From: Treponema peruense
GTDB taxonomy: Bacteria; Spirochaetota; Spirochaetia; Treponematales; Treponemataceae
Direction: 5' to 3'
DNA: 64,000 nt
NCBI RefSeq assembly: GCF_016117655.1
Contig: NZ_CP064936.1
Coordinates: 2,542,001-2,606,000, forward strand
Shown: in pieces, positions 56,717-64,000 of the stretch
Layout of the letters: each line of letters begins with the position of its first letter
Position numbering within the stretch: position 1 is the first letter of the stretch
Translations under genes and position numbers: made by a program
The notes under the pieces: model-generated
Database searches by the model: none
What the model was told of the DNA's origin: nothing
What the model saw: only the letters and a program-made list of their open reading frames with translations

Positions 56717-57358
56717 TTAAAAATTGTGAGCGCATAAATCACTTATAATACATTCTTCGCACTTTGGATTTCTTGCGGTACATACATAGCGTCCGTGAAG
56801 GATAAGCCAGTGATGCGCGTGTTCCATGTAGCGTGAAGGTATTCTTTCCAAAAGAGATTTTTCTACCTGAAGGGGATTGTTTCCTTCTGCAAGACCAATT
56901 TTGGGGCAAATTCGCAAAAGGTGTGTATCTACCGGCATTGTTGGCTGTTTGAAAACTACATTGAGTATAACATTTGCGGTTTTTCGGCCAACGCCCGGTA
57001 AAGATTCAAGTTCTTCGCGCGTAGAAGGAAGAGTTGAATTGAAGTCCTGCACAAGCCGTTTGCTGAGTCCCATAACATGCCGTGCTTTTGCCCTGTACAA
57101 TCCGATTGATTTTATATAGGAAATAAGTTTTTCTTCGCCGAGTTCAAGCATCTGTTCAGGTGTACGGACTTTTTCGTAAAGCGGCGCACAGGCAACATTA
57201 ACCGATTTATCTGTTGCCTGCGCACTGAGCACGACGCTTACCAGAAGACAATACGGATTCGGAGCAATAAGTTCCGTTTTGGGTTCGGGATTGTTCAATC
57301 TGAATCTTTCGAACACCTGCGTTATCTGACTTTCGGTAAGCAGTTTTATTTTGCTCAT
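56717..57358 (-). CDS. nth: Endonuclease III
   Basis: DNA glycosylase/AP lyase for oxidised pyrimidines. 213 residues from the ATG at 57358. Helix-hairpin-helix [11 protein letters not shown] with catalytic Lys, catalytic Asp in PVDTHLLRI, and the iron-sulphur cysteines in [21 protein letters not shown] overlap with metK shows coupling. Confidence 0.96.
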   Translation of the reverse strand: MSKIKLLTESQITQVFERFRLNNPEPKTELIAPNPYCLLVSVVLSAQATDKSVNVACAPLYEKVRTPEQMLELGEEKLISYIKSIGLYRAKARHVMGLSKRLVQDFNSTLPSTREELESLPGVGRKTANVILNVVFKQPTMPVDTHLLRICPKIGLAEGNNPLQVEKSLLERIPSRYMEHAHHWLILHGRYVCTARNPKCEECIISDLCAHNF

Positions 57359-58533
57359 ATTGATTTTTTGAGTTCTTCTACCCTGTCTGTTTTTTCCCAC
57401 GGGAATTCGCTGCGACCGAAGTGCCCGTAAGCTGATGTTGCAGAATAAATCGGGCGCTTAAGGTCAAGCGTTTTGATTATTCCGCCCGGTGTACAGTCAA
57501 AGACTTTCTTAATGGCTTCAACGATTTTTTCTTCGGGAATCTGTGCTGTTCCGAAGGTCTGTGCCATTATGCTTACAGGGAAAGGAACGCCGATAGCATA
57601 CGCAAGCTGAATTTCACAGCGCTCTGCAAAGTCCGCGGCAACGACATTTTTTGCAATGTAGCGTGCCATGTATGCTGCTGAACGGTCTACCTTGCTGGGA
57701 TCTTTTCCGCTGAACGCACCGCCACCATGACGGCCCATTCCGCCGTAAGTGTCAACAATAATCTTGCGGCCTGTAAGTCCCGTGTCGCCTACCGGGCCGC
57801 CGATTACAAACTGACCCGTTGGGTTTATAAAATACTTTGTATTTGCGTCAATAAGTCCTGTAGGCTCAAGTACCGGCTTTATTACGTTTTCGATTACGGC
57901 AGACTTAATGTCATTGTAAGAAATTCCTGCATCATGCTGCTGGCTTATAACAACAGTGTCGATTCTTACAGGCTTGTGTCCTTCATATTCTACTGTTACC
58001 TGGCTTTTTGAGTCCGGACGGAACCACTTTATCTGACCGCTTTTGCGAACCTGGGCTGCACGCTGCATGAGTTTGTGTGCGTACATAATTGGAGCAGGCA
58101 TTAATTCAGGAGTTTCGCGGCAGGCAAAACCGAACATCATGCCCTGGTCACCGGCACCCTGCTGTCCTTTGAATTCTTCAAGTCCTTTTCCTACAACACC
58201 CTGGTTTATGTCTGAAGACTGCGAATGAATCATGTTAAGAACAGCCATAGATTCGCAGTCAAGACCATAAGCGGGATTTGTGTAACCGATTCTCTGAACA
58301 ACATCATGCGCAATTTTCTGTACGTCGACATAAGCGCCGGTTGTAAGTTCACCGCCTACAAGAACAAGAGCCTGGGACGCAAATGTTTCGCAGGCAACAT
58401 GACTTTCGGGATCCTGGCGCAGACATTCGTCAAGAATTCCGTCGGAAATCTGGTCACATACCTTGTCGGGATGTCCTTCACCGACAGATTCTGAAGTAAA
58501 TAAATAATGATTGTTAGATAAGACAGTGCCCAT
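57355..58533 (-). CDS. metK: S-adenosylmethionine synthetase
   Basis: 392 residues from the ATG at 58533, 7 bases after [28 protein letters not shown] and [16 protein letters not shown] are the ATP- and methionine-binding signatures. No SAM riboswitch is apparent in its leader of about 75 bases, which has a small hairpin AGTTTC/GAAACT. Its promoter stands next to the tandem repeats. Confidence 0.97.
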   Translation of the reverse strand: MGTVLSNNHYLFTSESVGEGHPDKVCDQISDGILDECLRQDPESHVACETFASQALVLVGGELTTGAYVDVQKIAHDVVQRIGYTNPAYGLDCESMAVLNMIHSQSSDINQGVVGKGLEEFKGQQGAGDQGMMFGFACRETPELMPAPIMYAHKLMQRAAQVRKSGQIKWFRPDSKSQVTVEYEGHKPVRIDTVVISQQHDAGISYNDIKSAVIENVIKPVLEPTGLIDANTKYFINPTGQFVIGGPVGDTGLTGRKIIVDTYGGMGRHGGGAFSGKDPSKVDRSAAYMARYIAKNVVAADFAERCEIQLAYAIGVPFPVSIMAQTFGTAQIPEEKIVEAIKKVFDCTPGGIIKTLDLKRPIYSATSAYGHFGRSEFPWEKTDRVEELKKSI

Positions 58534-58617
58534 TATGAGCCTCCTATTTAGCAAGTTTCAGTCTCACAAGAAACTGTTCCGCCTGCAATTTGGATAAATC
58601 AGCGGATAAGTGTTAAT

Positions 58618-58646
58618 AATATAATTAAATTTCATAAAATAAGCAA
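58618..58646 (-). promoter_or_regulatory. Predicted metK promoter
   Basis: Minus-strand -35 TTGCTT (58641-58646), 17-base spacer, -10 TATATT (58618-58623). It starts 17 bases from the edge of the tandem repeat at 58663. Confidence 0.55.
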
Positions 58647-58662
58647 GAAGTGGCTGTTGCTT

Positions 58663-58889
58663 GTCCGCGGGGGAAGACGCTGCTTCTAAAGAGATAATCT
58701 TAGCAAAAGTTAAAATGCGCGAACGAGGACGGAGGAATCGGAAATGACTTGATTTTTTGTTGTTTCGAAGTAACTGGTTACTTCGAAACTATGCTGACTG
58801 GGAGCATTTTAACCTATCGCTGACACTTATCTAAACAAATTGCGTCTTACCACGCGGACCTTCCCGTACACGCGTATTTGTTAACGAAC
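58663..58889 (+). repeat. Tandem palindromic repeat, copy 1 (227 bases)
   Basis: Nested inverted arms: GTCCGCG (58663) with CGCGGAC (58853), AAGACGC (58674) with GCGTCTT (58842), AGATAA (58692) with TTATCT (58827), TTAGC (58700) with GCTGA (58819), GTTAAAATGC (58709) with GCATTTTAAC (58804), and an inner 13-base perfect palindrome GTTTCGAAGTAAC (58762) with GTTACTTCGAAAC (58777). All arms are in register, so 58663-58859 can form one long hairpin. A 30-base linker leads to copy 2. No ORF of note. Confidence 0.9.
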
Positions 58890-59117
58890 GTCCGCGGGGG
58901 AAGACGCTGCTTCTAAAGAGATAAATCTTAGCAAAAGTTAAAATGCGCGAACGAGGACGGAGGAATCGGAAATGACTTGATTTTTTGTTGTTTCGAAGTA
59001 ACTGGTTACTTCGAAACTATGCTGACTGGGAGCATTTTAACCTATCGCTGACACTTATCTAACTAAACTGCGTCTTACCACGCAGACCTTCCCGTACATG
59101 CGTATTTGTTAACGAAC
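58890..59117 (+). repeat. Tandem palindromic repeat, copy 2 (228 bases)
   Basis: Same as copy 1 but for five substitutions and one inserted A (about 97 percent identity by direct comparison). Every arm is kept; only the outermost has one mismatch (CGCAGAC). After it GTCC of a third unit begins at 59118 and is cut off. The array ends 13 bases before the stop of the cyclase gene. Confidence 0.9.
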
Positions 59118-59130
59118 GTCCACATGTTAT

Positions 59131-61200
59131 TTATTTTTGCGCGGCTTTCCATTCGCCGTGCCAGTCCGTACCGGGCGCGCTGTTTATAAATTCGCTGCAC
59201 TTTGCCGCATAACGCGCGCTGGCCTCATCCTGCACAGAAAGTTCAGAAAATATTTTTTGTGCTTGAACAAAATCTGCGTCATAAAACAAATGTAGTGCGC
59301 GGTCAAATGATTCAAAAAAGATTTTTCGCTGCAAAAAAACTGCGCGCTCCACAGGTTCAAAAACAACAACAGGCTCTTTTTTTCCTACAACCACGGCGCG
59401 CGCCAGTTCCCTAAAATAAAGCGGGCAGCCTTCACGGGAAGCTTCGCGCACAGTTGTTTCGGAACACATCAAATATGTACCGAACTGCTTGTTGAATCCC
59501 TCAAGACGCGAAGCAAGATTTACACTATCACCAAGCATAGTGTAGTCAAAGCGCTGTCTGGATCCCATGTTCCCCACAATGGCATCCCCTGTATTAAGAC
59601 CGATTCTTGTAAGCAAAGGACGACCGGCAATTTTTGAAAACTCTTCAGTTTTTTCTTCAATGGCCTTCTGGCACTTCATTGCCGCTTCAACAGCAACACG
59701 CGCATGGCAGTTAATGTCAACCGGCGCATTCCAGAAAGCAATAATTGCGTCTCCTTCATACTTGTCGATTGTTCCGCCACTTTCCAAAATAATATCTGTC
59801 ATAAGCGTAAGATATCTGTTAAGCAAATCTGTAAGTTTTTCAGGTTCAAGTGGTTCTGAAATAGAAGTAAAAGACTGGATGTCAGAAAAGAAAATTGTAA
59901 TATGTCTTTTTTCGCCGCCGAGTTCAAGTTTTGAAGGATCATTAATCAGGCGGTCAACAACAGCCGGGCTCAGGTACTGCGAAAAAGCCGACTTGATAAA
60001 ACGCCGCTGCTTTCCTTCACTTGTATAACTGAAAAAAAGACACGCAACAAAACTGGACACAATACAAAAAAGCGCGCACGTCAAAGGAACATAAATTCCT
60101 GCCGCAAACGAAACTGTTGAAAAAACAATTGTCAGCAAAACAAGGGCAGTGACCAGAAAAATCATAAGCGGGTTTCTTCCGCGGAATTTTGTACAACCTA
60201 TTCCGTAAACTGTAAATGAAGAAGCAAAAGACAAAACAAGACAGACAAGCAGTTGGGCCCAAAGCGGAATCTTATGCAGGAACTCACCGTTAAGATAATT
60301 GTCCAAAAGCGTCATATGAACGCCGGCACCGGGATAAACCTGAGAAACAGGAGTTGAACATATATCGTAAAGTCCGGGTGCATAAAGTATAAAGAAAATA
60401 ACTGCATCTTCAAAATCAGCCGGAACAAGTTCTGATTCCTGACCATTTTTATAAAGATTCCAGTCACGCAGAATATCGTACGCACTGTAATGCGGGTAAC
60501 GGTCAATATTTCCTTTGTACCGCAAAAGAACAGAACCGTCTTTCAAGGAAGGTACTTCTTTTTTGATTTTACCAAGTTCAGCCTGAACAGATTCGGGCGG
60601 CAAATCCAAAAGTACAGGCGCTATTCCGAGTGAAGGATATTCCCCTTCTTTTGTGCTGAATGAAAGACGCGCCCTTCTGATTATGTCATCGCTGTCTTTA
60701 AGACTCGTAATGTTTGCAATCATTGCGGCAGAGTTTCTTAAAGGTTTTATCGGGAAAACCTGACCGCTACTGCTCTTTGAGTCAAACATAACCTGCACGA
60801 CTTTTCCAAACTGCGCGCAGCTTTGTGCAAAAACTGTGTCGTCACTTCCTTTGTAAACAGAAGGTTCCGTAAAAAAAACATCAAAGGCCACACACTTTGC
60901 ACCCGCTTCATGAAAAAAATCGACAATCTCTGAATAAACTGAGCGCGGCCATGGCCATCCGTAACCGCGTTCCTGCAGAAGTGAATCTATGCTGTACTGG
61001 TCAACGCCGACAAAACAAATGTTGTCATCGGGAACAGTATATCGCGACGTAAAATTCATTCTTGCGTCGTAGGCTTTGTGTTCAATGTAATCAAAAGCCC
61101 CGGAAAAATTAAGCACGCATCCCAGACAAAAAATGCCGACACTTATCAAAATAAATGTGATAAGGCGTTTCTTAAAAAAACCGGGGAACTTTATTTTCAT
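59131..61200 (-). CDS. CHASE2-domain adenylate cyclase
   Basis: 689 residues. Membrane anchor at 12-34, an extracytoplasmic CHASE2 sensor to about 320 (DNICFVGVDQYSID, GWPWPRSVYSEIVDFF), three membrane segments to about 410, then a class III cyclase domain. Metal Asp440 (FFSDIQSFT) and Asp484 (YEGDAIIAFW), adenine-specifying Lys480 and LGDSVNLASRLE with Asn and Arg are present, so it should be active on ATP. A short TPR-like tail follows. ATG overlaps the M48 gene stop by 4 bases. The signal sensed is unknown. Confidence 0.93.
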   Translation of the reverse strand: MKIKFPGFFKKRLITFILISVGIFCLGCVLNFSGAFDYIEHKAYDARMNFTSRYTVPDDNICFVGVDQYSIDSLLQERGYGWPWPRSVYSEIVDFFHEAGAKCVAFDVFFTEPSVYKGSDDTVFAQSCAQFGKVVQVMFDSKSSSGQVFPIKPLRNSAAMIANITSLKDSDDIIRRARLSFSTKEGEYPSLGIAPVLLDLPPESVQAELGKIKKEVPSLKDGSVLLRYKGNIDRYPHYSAYDILRDWNLYKNGQESELVPADFEDAVIFFILYAPGLYDICSTPVSQVYPGAGVHMTLLDNYLNGEFLHKIPLWAQLLVCLVLSFASSFTVYGIGCTKFRGRNPLMIFLVTALVLLTIVFSTVSFAAGIYVPLTCALFCIVSSFVACLFFSYTSEGKQRRFIKSAFSQYLSPAVVDRLINDPSKLELGGEKRHITIFFSDIQSFTSISEPLEPEKLTDLLNRYLTLMTDIILESGGTIDKYEGDAIIAFWNAPVDINCHARVAVEAAMKCQKAIEEKTEEFSKIAGRPLLTRIGLNTGDAIVGNMGSRQRFDYTMLGDSVNLASRLEGFNKQFGTYLMCSETTVREASREGCPLYFRELARAVVVGKKEPVVVFEPVERAVFLQRKIFFESFDRALHLFYDADFVQAQKIFSELSVQDEASARYAAKCSEFINSAPGTDWHGEWKAAQK

Positions 61201-62144
61201 AGGACAGACCAGACTTCTTCAAAACGTTCAGTACGCATTGACTGTGTTTTACACGAAGCATATTTTTTGTATTCTTTGGAAAGATTTTTTATTCTTTTCT
61301 TTGGCTTGGGGTGCGTTTTTCCAAAACCAGATTTTGCTTTTGACTTCTGTCCGAGCATTTCAAGCATTTCATCCATAGCCTGAACATCATAACCGGCAGC
61401 GTCAAGCAAAGAAAGTGCGTACTTGTCGGCAGCAAATTCGTTATCTTGGGAATAACCTTTGTCTACCATATTTGAAATTGCTTTACCGACGGTACTGTCA
61501 AAGCTTTTAATCAGTTCAACAGTATTATCATCGCCATCAGTAAGTGCTGTAAGTACTGCACCACTTGTCTTAAAAACAGCGTCAGTTGTGCGGCTTGACT
61601 TTATTGCCTTAATGCTATGCTTAAGCTGAATATGTGCAATTTCGTGAGCAAGAACTGCCGCAATTTCATCTTCGCTTTTTACATTTTGAATAAGACCTTT
61701 TGTAACAAGAATGTGTCCGCCGCTTGTACCAAAGGCATTTATTTCATTGCTGTCCAGAATCTGAACATAATAGCCTTTGTAAAGTTCGGGCTGCGGAGAA
61801 TTGACTGTAAGAACGTGGCATACATAATTCAGATATTCAGTGGCAGTTTCGTTCTGGTACGCACCGTAATTTTTAAGAAGTGTTCCGGCAACAGCGCGGC
61901 CAAGGTAATATTCCTGCTGTGGCGAAACTTCTTCGGCAGCCGCAGCAACAGAAGCAGAACTGTCTATAATTGCAGAAGCGGTATTTGAATCAATAACACC
62001 TGTTACACCCCCGGCTACTGCAAGAACTGCCGTACCAACACTTACAACATTTGTAAAAGTCTGGCATGAATAAAACACAGCAGAAGACAAAACTACCGCT
62101 GCCGCAAGAAAATTTTTTGCATAAAGGTTTGCGCGTTTACTCAT
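61197..62144 (-). CDS. M48-family metalloprotease lipoprotein
   Basis: 315 residues. Signal peptide with FYSC gives lipidated Cys27. Zinc motif HEIAH at 167-171 with third ligand Glu236 in NEFAADKYAL; TKGLIQNVKSEDEIAAVLAHE cut to its core is typical of the periplasmic M48 (BepA/LoiP-like) group. It probably degrades or assists outer-membrane proteins. Overlaps the SH3 gene by 8 bases and the cyclase gene by 4. Confidence 0.92.
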   Translation of the reverse strand: MSKRANLYAKNFLAAAVVLSSAVFYSCQTFTNVVSVGTAVLAVAGGVTGVIDSNTASAIIDSSASVAAAAEEVSPQQEYYLGRAVAGTLLKNYGAYQNETATEYLNYVCHVLTVNSPQPELYKGYYVQILDSNEINAFGTSGGHILVTKGLIQNVKSEDEIAAVLAHEIAHIQLKHSIKAIKSSRTTDAVFKTSGAVLTALTDGDDNTVELIKSFDSTVGKAISNMVDKGYSQDNEFAADKYALSLLDAAGYDVQAMDEMLEMLGQKSKAKSGFGKTHPKPKKRIKNLSKEYKKYASCKTQSMRTERFEEVWSVL

Positions 62145-62592
62145 CTGCTCCCTCCAGTCCGCCGTCTTTTATAAACTGCTTTAATTCATTCAAATCAACA
62201 TTGCGGCTTTCCATTTTGTTTACGGATGCGTAATCTGCCTTCTTTTCTTTTTTAAAGGAATTTTCAAGTTCGGCACTGAATCCTTTTCCGGCTAAGGCAA
62301 GCTCATCGGCACTGGCAGAAAAACCGGACTTTGCAATTTTGCGTTTGCTAAGCGATGCAGAACTTACCCAGCCTTCCTGTCCGTTGCCGTTGCGTATTTT
62401 TGAGAGTGAATCTTTTTCTTCTATTAATAAGACGCTGTCGCCGTAAGAAAGCGAAAATAATTCTTCTGAGAAAAAGCCCGTTCCTGATTTTACGGATGCG
62501 TTTTTTACCGTTACGTACATTTTCTTTTCTTTGGCAAAAAGAGTTGTGGCCGCAAGAAAAAGAATTGATATAAATAGAACAAATCTTTTCAT
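62137..62592 (-). CDS. Exported SH3-domain protein
   Basis: 151 residues. Signal peptide to about residue 20 (LAATTLFAK). Residues 25-82 form a bacterial SH3 domain (VKNASVKSGTGFFSEELFSLSYGD, here as its start VKNASVKSG, and NGQEGWVSSASL). Such domains bind cell-wall peptides. The rest is Lys/Glu-rich. First gene of the three-gene operon; its promoter ends 6 bases before the ATG. Confidence 0.85.
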   Translation of the reverse strand: MKRFVLFISILFLAATTLFAKEKKMYVTVKNASVKSGTGFFSEELFSLSYGDSVLLIEEKDSLSKIRNGNGQEGWVSSASLSKRKIAKSGFSASADELALAGKGFSAELENSFKKEKKADYASVNKMESRNVDLNELKQFIKDGGLEGADE

Positions 62593-62598
62593 AAATTT

Positions 62599-62627
62599 AT
62601 TTTAGTTCAAAACATCGGTTTTTTCAA
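62599..62627 (-). promoter_or_regulatory. Predicted promoter of the SH3-M48-cyclase operon
   Basis: Minus-strand -35 TTGAAA (62622-62627), 17-base spacer, -10 TAAAAT (62599-62604), 6 bases, ATG at 62592. No Shine-Dalgarno site, so a leaderless start is likely. Confidence 0.6.
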
Positions 62628-62648
62628 GTTGAACGGCCGAAAAAGAAG

Positions 62649-62689
62649 GTCCGCGCGGAAAGACGCTGGTTGGTAAAAGATAAATCTTA
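62649..62689 (+). repeat. Decayed partial copy of the palindromic repeat
   Basis: These 41 bases match the first 41 of copy 2 (58890-58930) at 34 positions without gaps: GTCCGCG, AAGACGCTG and GATAAATCTTA are kept. Its other half is missing. It abuts the end of the pseudogene at 62687. Confidence 0.65.
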
Positions 62690-63000
62690 ACGAGTATCTA
62701 ATAAAAGTTTCCAAAAACAAAATCTTCCATTCGCAATCTCGAAAACGGATTTGACTTCCAGGGCAGTATGGATTATAATTTCATCCTTGAAAAGGTTTTC
62801 AGGTCTAACCGTATCTGATGTAAAATTGCCAGCGTGTGCTATGGTGTCAGTTGCCTTTTCTTATCTTTATATACAAATTCATCTACTGTGTTATTACTTG
62901 CACTTAAACTTAATCCAAAGTTATATTCAAAAGACGGATAGGCAAATATTCTTCCACCTGAAAAAACAAGAATTCCCAATATTAAAAGGTTTTTTTCCAT
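62687..63000 (-). pseudogene. Frameshifted exported-protein gene remnant
   Basis: From the ATG at 63000 a signal peptide and start of an exported protein are read (MEKNLLILGILVFSGGRIFA, then YPSFEYNFGLSLSASNN). The frame hits TAG at 62839, but one added A in the A-run at 62856-62859 restores a coding frame (ATDTIAHAGNFTSDTVRP and on) to a stop at 62687, inside the decayed repeat. The protein resembles the front of an outer-membrane protein. Either a pseudogene or a homopolymer sequencing error, and truncated in any case. Confidence 0.6.
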
Positions 63001-63105
63001 AAAGAAAATAAATGCCATATAGTACAATTTTATGGAAACTGATCGAAAGCGGAGAAATAAAGGTTTGATTAGCAATTAGAAATTAGCAATTATTGAAGAA
63101 TTTTC

Positions 63106-63134
63106 TTGACTTCTAACTTGTACAATAGTACAAT
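63106..63134 (+). promoter_or_regulatory. Toxin-antitoxin promoter and operator
   Basis: -35 TTGACT (63106-63111), 17-base spacer, -10 TACAAT (63129-63134), 6 bases, ATG at 63141. A palindrome TTGTAC (63118-63123) with GTACAA (63128-63133) covers the -10 and is a natural operator for the antitoxin complex. Confidence 0.65.
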
Positions 63135-63140
63135 GTAATT

Positions 63141-63536
63141 ATGAGTAGAAAACAGCTTATTATTGACGCGTCGTGCATTATGGCGGTAATACGAAATGAA
63201 CCAAACTGTAACGACATTATAGAAAAAACAAAATTATATGAATTACTTTCGCCGGAATGTATAGTTTTTGAAGTCGGCAATTCTTTATCTAAATTGTTAA
63301 AACGTAATTTATTGGAAATACCTGAAGCTCAAAAATGTTTTAAATTATTTAAGAATATGCCTATAAAACTTATTGAAGTAAATTTTGACAATGCATTAAT
63401 GCTTTCAGGTGAAGAAAAACATTATGCTTATGATATGTATTATCTGGATTGTGCAATCAGACATAAAGTTCCTTTGTTGACTTATGATTTAAAATTAATA
63501 AAAATTGCAACTGAAAGAGGTGTAAAATGTTTGTAA
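63141..63536 (+). CDS. PIN-domain toxin (VapC-like)
   Basis: 131 residues. Acidic metal ligands of a PIN ribonuclease are seen: Asp9 (LIIDAS), Glu44 (FEVGNSL), Asp98 or Asp103 (YDMYYLDCA) and Asp116 (LLTYDLKLI). Such toxins usually cut tRNA or rRNA. It is the first gene, ahead of its presumed antitoxin gene, with a 10-base overlap; the usual order is antitoxin first. AT-rich, probably acquired. Confidence 0.88.
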   Translation: MSRKQLIIDASCIMAVIRNEPNCNDIIEKTKLYELLSPECIVFEVGNSLSKLLKRNLLEIPEAQKCFKLFKNMPIKLIEVNFDNALMLSGEEKHYAYDMYYLDCAIRHKVPLLTYDLKLIKIATERGVKCL

Positions 63537-63850
63537 TGACTTATTCTCAGGCACGACAAAACTTAGCCACTTTTTTAGACAAAGCTAAAATTAATGGTGA
63601 AGCAATAATTAAACGTGCTGATGGAAGCAGATTTAAAGTAATCCCTATAACAGAAGAAAAAACAGAATCTTCACCTTTTTCTGAATTGGCTGAATATTCT
63701 TCAACAATTAATTCAAAATTAAAACAAATCCCCCTCCAAAATATTCTTCAAATGATGAAAGAAGACGAAGATGAAAGAACAGACAGAATTCTTGCGGCGG
63801 CTTCAGGAAAAACTATTGATGATTTTTTTGATAAACTAAAAAAATTGTAA
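63527..63850 (+). CDS. Phd/YefM-like antitoxin
   Basis: 107 residues from the ATG at 63527 (GAGG 6 bases upstream, inside the toxin gene). The first 45 residues fit the Phd/YefM DNA-binding fold (MTYSQARQNLATFLDKAK, then EAIIKRADGSRFKVIP). The C-terminal part, charged and helical, would bind the toxin. It sits between two PIN genes, so it may neutralise one or both. Confidence 0.8.
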   Translation: MFVMTYSQARQNLATFLDKAKINGEAIIKRADGSRFKVIPITEEKTESSPFSELAEYSSTINSKLKQIPLQNILQMMKEDEDERTDRILAAASGKTIDDFFDKLKKL

Positions 63851-63861
63851 TTGGAGATTTT

Positions 63862-64000
63862 ATGAAATTTCTTGTAGACGCTCAAACGATTTATGATTTT
63901 TTTAACGGAAAAACAGAACTTTTTCATTTTTTTGAAGATACAGAAAATATTTATGTTTCTGTAATTTCTCAAGGGGAACTTTACAGTAAAACAGAAAAAA
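63862..64000 (+). CDS. Second PIN-domain toxin, 5' part only
   Basis: 46 codons before the window ends: MKFLVDAQTIYDFF with Asp6, and ISQGELY with Glu39, the first two acidic ligands of a PIN domain. GGAG stands 6 bases before the ATG. It starts 11 bases after the antitoxin gene, the normal antitoxin-toxin order. Confidence 0.7.
   Translation, partial: MKFLVDAQTIYDFFNGKTELFHFFEDTENIYVSVISQGELYSKTEK

Noticed and set aside
58534-58662. SAM riboswitch before metK
   Set aside because: Only a short leader with one small hairpin; no known SAM motif.
58663-59117. CRISPR array
   Set aside because: Two long units of 227/228 bases with hardly any differing spacer; no cas genes in the window.
62751-63002. 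83-codon + strand frame
   Set aside because: Antisense to the pseudogene, no ribosome site.

Overview
The window is chromosomal DNA of a spirochaete, most probably a Treponema. The evidence is the gene content and order, several lipoprotein signal peptides of spirochaetal type, a TGS-less threonyl-tRNA synthetase, and an Asn at the RpoB position equal to E. coli 531, which is known in Treponema and Borrelia and goes with natural rifampicin resistance. The species cannot be fixed from the sequence alone.

Bases 1-27292 are one long minus-strand information-processing block. In transcription order it reads tRNA-Thr, rpmG, tRNA-Trp, secE, nusG, rplKAJL, rpoBC, rpsL, rpsG, then after a terminator and a new promoter tuf, rpsJ and the S10, spc and alpha clusters down to a cut rpoA. 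fusA is absent from between rpsG and tuf. Promoters can be placed before tRNA-Thr, rpsL and tuf. The tuf promoter lies about 490 bases upstream of the gene and predicts a long leader full of small hairpins. Other folded leaders lie before rplK, between rpsJ and rplC, between tuf and rpsJ, and before rpmJ.

Bases 27345-31459 hold cysE, with a transcription attenuator in its leader, followed by an AT-rich insertion. Perfect 19-base inverted repeats (28377-28395 and 31441-31459) bracket two lipoprotein genes and only the first 25 codons of what looks like a transposase. This has the form of a mobile insertion cassette.

Bases 31510-62592 are mixed housekeeping and envelope genes: a NusG domain II protein, radA, a TraB-family membrane protein coupled to a TPR lipoprotein, a GatB/GatE-like protein fused to a GatD-like asparaginase domain in which key residues are lost, a GH63-like glycosidase with ppx and ppk1, thrS, an oligopeptide-binding protein, two lipoproteins, a MscS channel, a P1 peptidase, coaBC, an outer-membrane beta-barrel candidate, nth, metK, and a CHASE2 adenylate cyclase in an overlapping operon with an M48 protease and an SH3 protein. 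Between metK and the cyclase gene lie two tandem 227/228-base repeats, each able to fold into one giant nested hairpin; a decayed third copy lies at 62649.

Bases 62593-64000 are accessory: a frameshifted, truncated exported-protein pseudogene, then a PIN toxin gene, a Phd/YefM-like antitoxin gene and a second PIN toxin gene cut by the window end.

A recurring feature outside the ribosomal block is a sigma70-type promoter whose -10 box ends 6 or 7 bases before the ATG with no Shine-Dalgarno site (genes at 36023, 51669, 55436, 55501, 62592 and 63141). These messages are probably leaderless.
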